A DNA stretch of 64,000 nt from contig NC_090162.1 of NCBI RefSeq assembly GCF_017916325.1, forward strand, positions 651,001-715,000. Reading direction: 5' to 3'. The notes below the pieces were generated by a model. The model did not search any database and had not been told where the DNA came from. It saw only the letters and a program-made list of their open reading frames with translations. The position numbers and the translations under genes are program-made. Below, one piece after another: positions 10,548 to 22,160 of the stretch (position 1 is the first letter of the stretch; every line of letters begins with the position of its first letter). The DNA comes from Leishmania martiniquensis. Its lineage: Eukaryota; Euglenozoa; Kinetoplastea; Trypanosomatida; Trypanosomatidae.

Positions 10548-13500
10548 TACGACGACGGAAGGGAAATCCCCTGAGTGTGAGGGGGGGAGATGCCGTCACC
10601 CTCTGGCCCATTGCTAAAGGAGCGGGATGGCGGAGCGCAGCGAGACCCCATCAATACCCAAATGCTTCAGCAGCAAAGCGAAGGTGAGAAGGCAGTGGCA
10701 AGAGACAGCTTGTTAAAGCTGCGGCGTTAGCCTCCTTACTGCAGGTTCGAGAGAGCATCTCTCTCTCTTTGTCGCTACTTCTGTCGCCGACTCCGCGCTC
10801 TTGGAGAAGGTCACCGCTTCGGTGCGACTCGGTGTGCAATGCGATGCGCGGGTGATAGCAGCATCACACGAATGCGCGAATGAAGTTCCCGAGACCTTTC
10901 TCTTGCTTTTGTTTTGTTGCTTCTCCTGTAATGTATTGCGGTGTTGTACTGCGGCGTGTGGGCGGGGCTTTCTTTCTCCCTCTCCTCACCCTGCCCTTCT
11001 CGGTCTCCCTCACAGAGGCACAAGTGTTTCTGTTAACGTGTTCTAAGTATGGCAGCGATGATGACGAGCGAATCCTCTTCCCCCCTCTCCCCCTCCCGTT
11101 CGGTCAGGTTTCACTCTCTCTCTGTTGTATCTGTACCCCCTTCTTTTACTTTCATTTTTACGCATTGCTGATGTGTTTTCTGTAGATTTATATATGTATG
11201 CGCACCTGCGTGCATCTGTGTGCGCCCCGGTCGAGATGGTGCAAGAGGGGTTTGTGCACATGTTCACAACCTTCCACGTGAGCGTTTATGCACCCTCGCT
11301 GCCGCTCATAGAAAGCGCTGGTGCTGCTGCACTTTTTCCGCTCCACTTCTGCGTTAGCGCGGCTTTGCTTATTCTTGCTTCTGTCGCGATGCGGTCTTGT
11401 TCGCCTGTGAGGGTGACTGCATGGGTGAGCTTTCAGGAGATGGTAGCTCGTGCGTGTGCATGTGTGTGTGTGTGCAGTGTCCGCACTGGGGGCGCAGGGG
11501 TGGAGCATGCCACAGCTGCTGAGATGCACACACACATGCATAAAACCGCACTCACATCCTCATGTGATGGACAGATGCAAGGCGGATAGCAGAGAGCTGC
11601 AGCGAAAACCGGAAGAGGAGCGCAATCGGCAGCTGAGAAAGGGCAGCGCAACTCACAGGTGAGAGGAAATATGGGGACATACCCGCCTCTTTTTCACCTT
11701 GTGTGTGTGTGTGTGCACCGGTTCGTTATTACCGAGCTCTTCGCCCGCTGGGACCATGCTGCGCATGCGTGTGCATTGCTGCACCATGCGTACCTCGTGG
11801 AGCGCTCCTAGTAGCCGTCAAGAAGGAGAGAGGGAAGACAGTTTGCCGAGCCAGCGCCCATGGCGGCGCGCACACACTCCTGTGTGGGTGTCGGTGCGTC
11901 GATGAATCAGCGACTGGTGGGTGTGCGCCCAGTACTCGGTGAGCTAGCCGAGAGGTAAGGGAGTGCAGATGAGGAAGGCGACTCAAGATGGTGGCGGTGC
12001 CTTCTGTACGGCATGCCTTGCACGAGAATGGGGCACAGCTGGCGCACAAGCGTTCTCCCTCCCTCTCTTTTCCTCTGACTGTGTTTGTGTGTGTGTGTTG
12101 GTGTGTCCGTGTGCTTGATAAGTGTAAAGACGCGCCCCTGGTGCCTTTTTATGATTGCTTTTTCGTTTCTTCTGGTTCCCTCTCGGACAGCATCTTTGGT
12201 TGCTCAACCCTCGCCTCCCCATCCTCCCCGCCACTTTCTCCCCACTTCCACAACGGCCCAAAGAAAGAGAGCGGCATGCACATATCTTTTTTTTCGTGGG
12301 CGTCTCGATCGACTTCTTCATCTTTCCCTGAAGTTGAGGTCATTTTTTTCCTTTTTTCCGGTCCGAGTACGCACACGAAACCACACGCTCACGTGAAGGT
12401 CACCGTACTCTCCCTCTCCGACCCCACCCCCTTCCCCAGAAGCCCATAGCAGGTTTAGTGCTCTCCCTCCCTCTCTCTCCCAATACGTGTCCCCCTGTGT
12501 TAAACCATCTCGTCTTAGGCAAACATGAAGACAAACGTGAGAAGACGCGACGCATCGCACAGCTAACTGAGTTATGAGGGTCCCGTTCACTCGATAAAAA
12601 GCAGGCGAGGGTACCCCCTCCTCCCTTTTCTATGATCGCCTTTCACCACGACTCGCACCGCACGACAGCGGCGAAGCCTACGCGCTCCCTGACTCACGCT
12701 TTCCGCCTCTTTGTTTGTTCTCGCTCGCCACTGGCTTCCACTACTCAAAATTGAAAGATACGACCCGGTGGGAGGGGGGTCATTACCGTGCCCTTCGCCT
12801 GCCCGCCTCGCCTCTGTGGAAAGGAGGTGTGCCATTGATGGGAATGGCACGGCCGTCTGCGCACCATGAAGGGGGCTGCAAGAAAGTACATGGCAAGCTA
12901 TTTGCCGGGGCCGCATCGCCCCTGGAGGGGTATTATCGAAGCTGTTTGACAATAGTGTCTGCGCGGCGCACGCACGCCGCACACCACCGTCATCGCCGTT
13001 GCGGACGGATTGGTCGGATGATCGCATGCTCACCATCCGACGTCGCAGAAAAGCGGCACCGCATGGCAGCCTGCGCTTAGAGGAGGACGCGCCGTTTTTG
13101 CTTCTTCAGCTCTCCTCCTTCGCCGCGGTGCAGAGGGGCCCTGCGTGCCGCTCTCCGCTTGGGCAGCAGCCGAGGACGTGCGATGCGCGAAAATAATAAA
13201 AAAACAATCTTCAGAGAGGCGGGCAAGAAGGCGAGCGAACCGCAGCTGAGTGCAGACGACTGGAGGCGTTTGCGGCCTCGCCTCTCTCACGTGACGGGCG
13301 GCATCAGCTGTGCAAACTTCTCCACTCTCAAGGCAGTATGTGAGGGAGATGTCTTGCGGGTCTGGGGAAGAGAAAGGAAGAGGTATGCGTGTTGAGCTGG
13401 CAATGCGCCACGCGGCTATCACGAACATCGGCGAGGATCGAGTGCATGTAGCAGAGCCCTCAGACGTGTTACCTTCATTCAAGGCGTGCCATCATGACAC

Positions 13501-14548
13501 GTGGGTGTGCGCGTCCGGTGCTCCCCGCTAACAGTAATCTCCATGTGCTTCCTCTCCCATCCTCTGACGCCAACCGCACTTCTTTTTTTCTCGTGCCTCG
13601 CACCGGCACCACTTGTGCGTGTTTGCGGGCCTGATTCGACGCTCCGATGTACGCTGTCCTCCTCTCTGCCCACCCCCTTCCCCGATGGCCTCTCTCGTCT
13701 TGAGCCCCACGCTTGTTTACTGCTTTTTTTTCTGCGCTTTTCGGCTTCTCTTCCCGCCCTTTGTTGTAGTTGTCTGGCATGTGTTGAGCATGCCTGCGCG
13801 TGCTCTCGGCGGTATCGCTGCCCTCCGCGCTGTCTGGTGTTGGTCGTCTTTCCTTCAGGAACAGTGGGGAGCGGGGGGAGGGGGGTTGACAACTCAATGC
13901 GCAGCATCGGAAGGGCCCAGTCCCCACGGACTCTCGCTAGGGAAGTCGCGTGGTGTCTCTCGCTCTCCCTGTCAACGTGGAGCCACTCACGGCGGTGACA
14001 AGGTCAAGTGCCCACGACAGAGAGGAAGAGGACCGGTAGGGCTCAGCGTCACGAATGCCAGCGACCGCGGCTGGCATGGCGTTGCGGCGGGGCGAGCCGC
14101 GACGGTGGAGGCGCTGGTGCTATCCCCATGATGGGCGGAGTTGCACTGTGGCAGGAGAATGTTGCAGCTGACCTTTACACCGCGCCCAGGGTGTGGGGGG
14201 AGGACCTGGGCGACCCCAAGAGGGGGCCCACCGGGTGGTACGACATGGTGAGAAGAGGGGGTCTGGGGCAGCTTGCGATGCCGAGAGAGGGGCAATAAAG
14301 CTCCAGAGAGAATAATAAACGCTTGCAAGCAAAAACGTTTGCCAGCGTGTGTATGATTCGGACTCAGAAGTGACGTGCAGACGCGATGAAGTGTACCAGC
14401 GTCTGGAACTGCCAGGTAGAGGCACAGGAAGAGCACGCTGCTGACGTTTCGGTCCTTTCTCACCGACACTGACCCTTTTTTCTAGTAGGGGAAAACGGCA
14501 AAAAGACACACGCGCGCCATCGTCTTCATATCTTCAGTGCGCGCGCGC

Positions 14549-14575
14549 TCTCACTCTCTCTCCCTCTTCGCCCAG
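14549..14575 (+). promoter_or_regulatory. Trans-splice acceptor (polypyrimidine + AG) for DGAT2 copy 2
   Basis: A CT tract of about 25 nt ends in CCCAG. The first ATG downstream is at 14682 and is in frame with the DGAT2 coding sequence, which supports that start. The acceptor lies outside repeat A, so the duplicated segment acquired its own processing signal. Confidence 0.6.
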
Positions 14576-14681
14576 GGTGCCTTCTACGATCGGACGTTGC
14601 CTTTAGCGTCGTGTTCCGTCTGCACGGCCTCCCTTGCGAAGAAACACAGGAGTAGACGCCGAGGAATATATATACATACAT

Positions 14682-16318
14682 ATGTATATGTATCTCTTCA
14701 AACCACCTTGCGCCCCAGAGCAACCTCCGATCTCCCCATATATGAAGTGCACTCCGCAGATGACTGCGGAGGAGACGTTGATGCCGCCTTCCCACAGCAA
14801 GACCTGGAGGACAGGTGGTGGTGCGCCGCCGTTCGGGTCATCGGTGAGGACGTCTCCTTCCGAATCCCCAGCAAAAGTGGGGAGCGACCTCAAGACTGCC
14901 GCAGCTCTCTTCGTGGGTTACCTCACTCAACTGATGATGTGGGTCTTCGCATACCGACTCGCAAAGCTAGGCACACCGCGCCTGGTGCAGGTGATCGAGG
15001 CCTACCTGCCAATCTGCTTCGCCCTCACCGCGCTGACGCTGGCGCTGTCTGTCGTTCCGTACGTGACGAATGTCGGTGTGCCGCCGTTCGTGGTGGCGGT
15101 GCGCGTGACGGCTGTGGCGTGGGCGCTGTACGGCCTCCCCTTGATCGCTGGGAGCGTGCTGTTTCTGCCGTCGCTGCTTGTGCCACGGCACAGCACCCTG
15201 TTCCTTGCATGCGGCACGGTTGCCATGTGCATCGGCGGAAGCTTGGCGCAGGTGCGGCTCGCGATGAGGCTTTCGGTGTACGCAATGATCGGCTACCTGA
15301 CGTACCAGATGTGCGTGCAGCTGATGGATGCCGGCCTGTCGCTGGCGATGGTGCGCGCGCTTGGCGTGCACGTCCTCGACTGCGCGCTGCTGGGCGCGTG
15401 GCTGTGGTACATCCCGCTGTACGCGGGCAAGCCGTCCTACACCGGGCTGCAGCGCAGCATGCGGTTCACGGAGTTTGCGCGCAGCTTCCTGTTCGCCGAC
15501 GCGGTGAAGTACTTTGACTTCCGCGTGATTGTGGACGACCCCGCCGTGCAGATGCGGGACGACACGTCGCAGTATCTGTTCTCCTTCCACCCCCATGGTG
15601 TGTTTCCCGGCACGGCGCTGTTTGCCCCTCTGACGGCGGAGTGGGCCCGCAAAATCGGCGTCAACGCGAAGAGCTATGTGTCGACGCACATCGCGAGCGT
15701 CGTTTTCAACCTGCCGCTGCTGCGCGACTTCAACCTGCGCCTTGGTGCCCTGTCCGTGAGCCGGCGCTCTGTGGAGGCGAGCCTGGCGCGCGGCAACAGC
15801 GTCCTTATCGTGACAGGTGGCCAGGCGGAGATGCTGCACACGGAGGTGAGTGCTCGGAGGCTGACCCTGATCACGCAGCACACTGGCTTTGTGCGCCTCG
15901 CCATCGCATCGCGGGTGCCGCTGGTGCCGCTGCTGTGCTTTGGGGAGAACAACGTGCTGGGGCTGCTGCAGTTTCCGCGCATGCAGCGGGTCTCGCTCAA
16001 GCTGTTGGGCTTTCCAGTTCCGATGATTCCGTTTGGCCGATTTGGTCTGCCTGTGCCGTTCCGCACGCCGCTGACGCTTGTGGTGGGGCCGCCGCTTACT
16101 ATACCCAAGGACGCGGACGAGAACAACCCCGACGACGTGCGGCGCGTGTCGGAGGCGTACTTCCAGTCGCTGAAGGAGCTGTTCTACCGCCACCGCGCGG
16201 AGGCCGGGTACGCCGGCATGGAGCTCGTGCTGGTGAACGAGAAGGAGGAGGTGCGGAGGCGCAAGCAGGCCCGCGAGGCTGCGGCTGCGGTGGCGCCTAA
16301 GGAGAAGGCCGCGTAATG
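14682..16318 (+). CDS. Short chimeric DGAT2-type acyltransferase (second copy, new N-terminus)
   Basis: The coding sequence ends at the TAA at about 16314-16316. It is 544 aa from the ATG at 14682, the first ATG after the acceptor at 14575; a later ATG at 14742 would give 524 aa. Residues 1-98 are unique and include one hydrophobic segment (AAALFVGYLTQLMMWVFAY). Residues 99-544 repeat the last 446 residues of the window's first gene, apparently without change, including HPHG at 303-306 and the GFVRLAI/CFGE region. It is therefore a complete DGAT2-length enzyme, unlike its giant relative. Expected role: acyl-CoA-dependent acylation of diacylglycerol or another alcohol at the ER. The near absence of divergence suggests recent duplication, gene conversion or an assembly effect. 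Confidence 0.85.
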
Positions 16319-16747
16319 GGCCGGCCGCTGCCTGCCGTGTGTGTGTGTGTGTGTGCTGCCTCTCCCACACGACACAAATACACACGCGCACACGCTGGCG
16401 CGCCGCTGGCCCCTCTTTACAGGTCAGCTGAGCTGTGCTTCGCGGCTGGAGTCCGGCGGGCTTTCCCAGCGCTCCGCCTCCACCGCTGACCCCCTTCGCC
16501 GCGCCCCCAACCCCACTCCTGCTTTTCCTCTGCGGACATCCGCAAACGCGGAGATGGAGCAGTCGAGGGAGTCGTGCGGTCGCGCCGATGCAGGCGCCGG
16601 CTCGGTGTAGGACTGTGGAGTGAGGAGGAAGGCGGGCAGGCCAAGAGGGCCGCGGGAGAGGCGGCGACTGCCTCCCTCCCCCCTCCTCCCCCTTTTTCGC
16701 GCCGCAGCAGAGGTGCCCGAGAGCGACGGATGATGCTCTCACCACCC
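14976..16747 (+). repeat. Direct repeat A, copy 2
   Basis: Same unit as 2805-4577, about 12.17 kb downstream in the same orientation. The left junction (TAGGCACACCGCG) and right junction (ACCACCC then TCATGACC) are clean and carry no obvious element ends. Confidence 0.95.
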
Positions 16748-19610
16748 TCATGACCCCTTCCCATTTTTTCGTTGGCGCAGCTGTCCTTCTGTGGAAAGCT
16801 GTGGACAGCTGCACGTCAGCCGATGCGTGCTTCAGTCGGTGTGCTGAGGGCTGCGCTGTACGTTCTCTCTTCATTTGTTTTTTTTAATGAACACATTTTT
16901 TAATTTGTTTAGTGGTGCTGGCGCCAGCTCGCCACGGCCCGCGTCGCTGCAGGTATCGTTGTGCCTGTTGCGTCACGGCGACTCTGAGGCCTCTGGGGGA
17001 GGGTTCTCCCTTGAGCCTCTCGGTGTGCCCCACTATTCCTACAGGAAATATACATTTTGGATGTATATACATGTGTATATATGCATGACACATGGCATGA
17101 AGGCATCTCTCCCTTTCCCCCTCTCTTTTTTTGTGTCCTCAGTTGTCGGGAGCCTCTGCCTGCTCGGAGAAAGCGATGCCGTGTAATGCCGAGGGTCGTT
17201 GCACAATGCTTCGGAGAAAAGGGAGGAAGAGGAAGCTCTTGGGCGATTTTTGCGGAGGCGGGGTGTTTCGACTCGCCGTTTACCTTTAGCTGTTCTCCGT
17301 GCGTCAGCATTTTGTTTTGCCCTGGGCGGGGAGGCGGCAGCATGCTTGTGCATTCACGCCTCCATCGCTTCCTGCAGCTCTTTTTTGGCTGTGCTTCTCG
17401 GCTCTCAATGGAGGAGCGTGCGCGTGCGCCACCAGCCAAGGTGAGGCACGGTAGAAGAGGATGTTCGAACCGCGCGCGCGCCCCCTTTTTTCTCTACAAC
17501 GAGACGAGCAGCACGTAAAAGGGGGGGACATTGTACCTTTTGATTTCCACGCATGAAAGGCGCCCGGGGTCGTGGCTTTGTTAGCCACATGGGAGGAGGA
17601 GGAGGGGGAAGGGCTGCTGGCCGAGGCCCAATGTGCGTTGAATGAAGGTGCCTGCAAGTGTATGTATGTGTGTTCGAAATGTTTTTTTTTCGTTGTTTCA
17701 ATTTTATGGGCAGTCGGCAAGGCGCACCTCTTCTCCCGTGTCTGCGGTGCTGTTCAGGCCTCTCGTTACCCGGTCCGTTTCGCCCGTTCGCTCATTGCTA
17801 GGGGAGGGGGACGGAACAGCGAGACAGACACCGCGCTGGATGGGCTACGGATGGGAGGATACCCTTTTTTTGGCAGCTGTATGGAGTGCATCTTCGCTAT
17901 CGCTGCTGCCGCCGGTGCTGATGGGCGGTTGTGCTCCTGCATGCTCTTTGTTGCGGTGCTGACGGACTGAACCCTTCCCCCAATCCAACTGCGGGAGGAC
18001 CTTTGGGGGCACCGAGGCCAAGCGCCTCCCCTCTTCCCTGCTTTCTTGTTCCAAGGGGCATTGTGCACGTGCGAAGAGGTCGGTATACGCATACGGGCTG
18101 GGAGGCGTGCACGCAATGGGTGGCTCCTCCTCGTATGCCCAGGATGCGGTGGGAACCAAACCCACGTGCCCAGACAGCGAGCGAGCGAGAGGGGGGGTCC
18201 CACGGCAGCAGATATCGCATCGCCAGCTTGCGAGCTTCGCCCCTTCAAGAGCGAATGGCGCACGCCAGCCTCCACGGGGCTGCAGGAGGAGGCAAAGCAA
18301 CAGCGCAGGCACGGGACACCCCCTCCGGCACACCCTAACGGCATCCGTGCGAATCTCTTGGGCGCGGTGGCAGGGAATTTCATGGAGAGAGTGAGGGCAT
18401 CTGGCACTGCAGCTAAGGCGTGAAGCGGAAATACACGCACACACACACACATGCACACTCGCACGAGTAAAGCGCAACCGACAAAGACAGAGCCGTAAAG
18501 GTCAGGCTCGTGCAGTGCGTCCCAGTACACACTTGCGCTTCCCGTTCTCTGCTTCCTTTATTGGCTAGTCCGATCCGCTCCCTTCCCGGTGCCCGCTCTT
18601 TCCTGCTCCAGCCGGTTCCGTCTCCTCTGTCACTCTGCGGTGTGTGTTGATCCTTCATTCTCTTGTCCTACGCGTCCCTTCACCTCCTCAGGGTGAGGAG
18701 GTGCAGAGAGTAGAAAGACAACGGGCACCGTCCAAAATGAAAGCAAAAAGGGGGTAGGCGCAAAAAAGCAGCAGCAACAGCTGGCGATGCCACTGTGAAT
18801 CGAATCGGTCTGCTCAGGGCCCGCGTCCAGAGATTTGTCTGGTGTGCATTCATGTACCCCTCGGCGGCCTGCGAAGTGAATTGGTGTTGTTTGGTTGGCT
18901 CCGTTTCGTGCGGGCCACCGGGAGCACGGGGGTTGCGTATCCAAGCTCAATGATAAGAGTGCACTTTGATTGAATGGCGCCGCCAGGGAGGCTGGCGCTT
19001 CTCAGCAGCTTCACTCTTCACCGCATCCTTCTCGGATGTCGCTCTTGAGCCCCATGGCCGAAGATGCACGCTCTTTGTAGGCGCTTCGACAAGCCTTCAA
19101 AATACACCACTGCTTTTACGGAGTCCCCTCTTCTCCTGCTGGCCCCCTTTTTCTTTTACTATTTTCGACGGCACTCGCACGCGAGCGCCTCACTTCCTCC
19201 CTCCCTTCGTAAGGAACGTCCACGCGTACGTGACAACCGCACCGGTCAGGCCCTGCATCAACTCATTTTTCCATCGTCGCACGGCAGATATCTTCCGTTG
19301 CCCATCGGTAAGGCAAGACGCGCCTTTGCGCTTCCATTTTCTTTGTCACCCATCAGCCCTTGAAGAAGGGAAAAGGGAAACGTGAAGCGAAAAGAGACGC
19401 ACGGACGCCCCTCCATCCCCTCCTCCACACACACACACACATACGCCCAAAGATTATATATATATTAGCGAGCGAGCAGCAGTCGCCCTGCGGCATCGGG
19501 GAGCAAGACGGACCCTCTCCCTCCCCCTTTTGCTCTTCCGATCAGGCCTCCTTCTCTGCACACGCAGCCCCCCATAACTCCTTCCCTTCCCTCACAGTTA
19601 AGCGGTGAAA
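16319..19610. other. Intergenic interval with a possible SIDER-like segment
   Basis: No protein gene supported. 16319-16747 is the 3' part of repeat A. 16860-16915 is T-rich. A GC-balanced segment at about 17930-18420, lacking the pyrimidine and TG bias of the surroundings, may be a retroposon-derived (SIDER-like) element. CA repeats occur near 18436 and 19426, with a TA tract near 19455. The splice acceptor for the next small gene closes the interval. Confidence 0.5.
19575..19596 (+). promoter_or_regulatory. Trans-splice acceptor for the 56-aa gene
   Basis: A pyrimidine tract (CTCCTTCCCTTCCCTCACAG) ends in AG at 19595-19596, 14 nt before the ATG at 19611, a typical short trypanosomatid 5' UTR. 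Confidence 0.65.
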
Positions 19611-19781
19611 ATGTTTCCTGGCATGCAGGGTCCTCAGGCGCTGCCCGATCAGGTGGCATACCCGATGTTCTGGCGTAACCTTAATCGTTTCATAGCCATC
19701 ACAACGGCCACCGTAGTGGTTGCCGTCGCCGTTCGCTACTGCGAGCAGCGCACACACTCCATGCTGGTGTCGAGCTTGTGA
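19611..19781 (+). CDS. Small single-pass membrane protein, 56 aa, unknown function
   Basis: ATG at 19611 and TGA at 19779-19781. The protein begins MFPGMQGPQALPDQ and has one hydrophobic segment (FIAITTATVVVAVAV, residues ~27-41) after the basic/aromatic stretch FWRNLNRF. It ends in a short polar tail. This topology is common among small accessory subunits of mitochondrial inner-membrane complexes in kinetoplastids, but I cannot name the family. Support for coding comes from the acceptor AG only 14 nt upstream, a clean start and stop, and a protein-like composition unlike the surrounding UTR. It is below the length cut-off of most gene finders. Confidence 0.65.
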   Translation: MFPGMQGPQALPDQVAYPMFWRNLNRFIAITTATVVVAVAVRYCEQRTHSMLVSSL

Positions 19782-20883
19782 GCGAGAGAGGAGAATCGTG
19801 ATGCCCTAGCGGCAGTTGCGCGGCCTCGCATGACCAGAGTCGGGTCGCCTCTTCGGCGCGGCGCCGTTTCAGCTGGTACGTGGGACGTCACAGTTTTGCT
19901 CTGCTGCTCAGCCACTGCCTTCCTTCTCCTCCTCCCCCCTCCCTCCCCCCATCGAGTATCTCTCCCCTCTCCTTTTTCTTATTTGCTGTGCCTTCATGGG
20001 GGAGCGCTTGCAGAATGATTGCCCGCTTTTTTTCCTTTTTCGAGGGGGTGGGGGGCTCTTTTCTAGGCGTCGCGCGTACTCGCGCGAAAATTAAGTTGTG
20101 CACATGTGGCCCTCTCTCTTTCGAGTCCCTTGAACTGTGTACAGGACTCCGAGCAGAAGTGTCGGAAAGGTTTTGAGGCGTCGTTTACTGTTAATGCGCA
20201 CCAAATAACGTTCGCGCTGCCTTAAGCGCACAAGAAATCTGGCGTAACCACAAGGAGACTCGACAGCAATGCAGCAGATGCGCTTGAGGACGATATATTG
20301 CTGAAGGGGCCTCCAGAACACTACGCTTCTGCCTCTCGGAAGCTGTTCTGTCACGGCGCGTGCTTTGAGGACAGTAGCACAGCTCGAGGAGGGGTAGCAA
20401 GCATCTGGAAAAAAAAAGCGAAGAGAGAGGAGGATTTAGTGGGAGGTGAGAGCAGCCGCCTCGACCTTCAAGTATGGTGTGTGTGTGCGTGTGTGCGTTC
20501 ACAGATCCCGGAAAAGGAAGTTGTTCTTGTCTCTACTCCTCTCGTTGCCGAGGCACATCGCTCATTGGCCATCTTCCGCATCTCACACATTTCTTTCCAA
20601 TGCACACACCCTGGTCTTTTCTTTCCTTCTTCCACCCCCCCCCCCTCCTTCCATCGTTGGATCAAGTGCATGTGCTTGTCCCCTCCCTTCCCCCTTACCG
20701 CCCCATCATGTCCTCCCCATTACGTGCTGCTTACGCTGGGTTCTTCCCTGCCCTCCTTATAGTGCGCTGAGCTTGATGGCACACACCTTTGCCTCACGCG
20801 AAATAGGCGGTCTTTTTCCAGTTTTCTGTTGGGCTCTCCCCCTTTCCACCACACACACACACTCGGGCTCTCCCCCGCCCCCA
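19782..20883. other. Intergenic spacer
   Basis: No gene supported. It is rich in CT and C runs (19920-19975, 20625-20660) with short TG tracts near 20476. A pyrimidine run with AG (20810-20821) precedes the next ATG. Confidence 0.6.
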
Positions 20884-21540
20884 ATGGCTGCCTCCGCTTT
20901 TTGCCCAGCAGTTCATCTGCACAGCTTTAAGCTGCTTGCGTGCGGGGATGATGCCGCCAATGCAGCCCCGTCCTCGGCTCCGTTGACGGCGCCCCTTTCG
21001 TTCTCGCTCACCTTCCAGTTCTGCCGCTGTGATGAGGCTGGCGGAGCGCCTACCACGAATGATTTAGGCGTTGCCGTCGACTTTGTGGCAGATGTGGCCT
21101 CGAAGAACGCGACGGTGGCTCTCCTGCCGCTTACCCCTTTGGGCGGCCCACGCACAGAAGCGGATTCCATCAGGTCGAACGGCGCTTTTGCGGTGATGGC
21201 CAACCCGTCGGACTCATCGGGCTCCTCCTCGGATGGGGCGGCAAGCGCTCCCGTAGACGATGATGTTGGTGCTGCACCAGGCACGATGTATCGGCTGACG
21301 GTTCACTTGAACGACCTTCGCGCGCTCGGAGAGGTTGAGCTGAAGCACTTGCTGCAAGTGAGCATGATGCGTGTCCGACTGGTGCATCTCGGCGCCAGCG
21401 ATGGCGTCACGGACAGCGACGCAAGTAGCTCACGCACACAGGAGGGCTCGCTAGCGGAATGGAATGTCGTGTGGCAGGTGCGGCGCAGCCCGCAGGGTGC
21501 AAAAGAGCTCATACGCACGGTTCTCGACCCGCTCGCGTAG
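20884..21540 (+). CDS. Hypothetical protein, 218 aa
   Basis: I choose the ATG at 20884 because the nearest strong acceptor (TCTTTTTCCAG, AG at 20820-20821) lies after the in-frame ATG at 20776; an open frame extends further up but looks like pyrimidine-rich UTR. The protein begins MAASAFCPAVHLHSFKL and has two structured-looking parts. Residues ~30-90 contain an FSLTFQFCRCDEAGG stretch, and the C-terminal ~80 residues begin TMYRLTVHLNDLRALGEVE. They are separated by a Ser/Asp/Ala-rich linker. There is no transmembrane segment, signal peptide or catalytic motif. The family is not recognised. The long frame and the amino-acid composition of the ends support real coding. Confidence 0.65.
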   Translation: MAASAFCPAVHLHSFKLLACGDDAANAAPSSAPLTAPLSFSLTFQFCRCDEAGGAPTTNDLGVAVDFVADVASKNATVALLPLTPLGGPRTEADSIRSNGAFAVMANPSDSSGSSSDGAASAPVDDDVGAAPGTMYRLTVHLNDLRALGEVELKHLLQVSMMRVRLVHLGASDGVTDSDASSSRTQEGSLAEWNVVWQVRRSPQGAKELIRTVLDPLA

Positions 21541-22160
21541 TCGTAGGGGGGGAGGGGTGCGAACGACTTCATGCGGCACCATGCGAGCGGTACTGCCGAG
21601 GGGCTGCTAGTGCATGGACGCCCGCACACCAGCCAGGAATGGCGATGCCGCGTCGGCAGGCCCACTTCAAGTGTTGTACACACACACACACACATTTGCA
21701 ACAAGAGAACAGGCAGTCGCTGAGGTTCGTTAGAGGGGCGCGCATGTGTCGCAACCTTCACGCGCCCCCTTGCCCCTCCACCGCCGCGCTGTATTCCACT
21801 CGTACGTCGGCAGGCGTTTGTTGATGGCTTTTCGATCATGTCATCTGTGGAGCGGAGAAGTGGCGCGTCAGTTTCGACTGCCGCCTACTCATCTTCCCCC
21901 GCCCTGACCTCCCTTTTGTCGTGTACCCTCTTCCGCCATGAGCACGATCTTCTCTACATGTGATGGCAGCGGCTGCGTTCGGCCGGCCACAACTCTGTCA
22001 ACCTCTGCCCTCCCCCCCTTTGTTTACGACGCCACTGAAACGACGCGTATCAGTCTTATCGAAAGAGATCACTCCCTTTGCAAGACCTCGTGTTGCTGAC
22101 ATCAGCAATTCCACCCCCACCCCCACCTCTTTCAGCCCCAACAATAGCCACAGCAACATC
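21541..22160. other. Intergenic spacer with splice acceptor
   Basis: No gene supported. There is a CA tract near 21679. A (CCCCCA)-type pyrimidine tract ending CTCTTTCAG (AG at 22134-22135) lies 26 nt before the next ATG and is a strong trans-splice acceptor. Confidence 0.65.

Larger units (their letters stand above)
8827..14681. other. Gene-poor 5.9 kb interval
   Basis: No supported protein gene. It holds repeat B copy 1 (9647-10547), a CA/TG-rich and pyrimidine-rich mosaic, and short TG tracts near 11461 and 11701. A strong splice acceptor lies at 14549-14575 for the second DGAT2 gene. Open frames up to ~250 aa in the repeat overlap on both strands and look like a by-product of high GC. 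I see no tRNA-like or rRNA-like structure. Confidence 0.6.

Noticed and set aside
12715..13080. 121-aa open frame in the gene-poor interval
   Set aside because: No acceptor-start pairing, no domain, atypical composition.
18945..18990. tRNA-like A-box sequence (AGCTCAATGATAAGAGT)
   Set aside because: No matching B box, anticodon stem or acceptor stem follows at tRNA distance.
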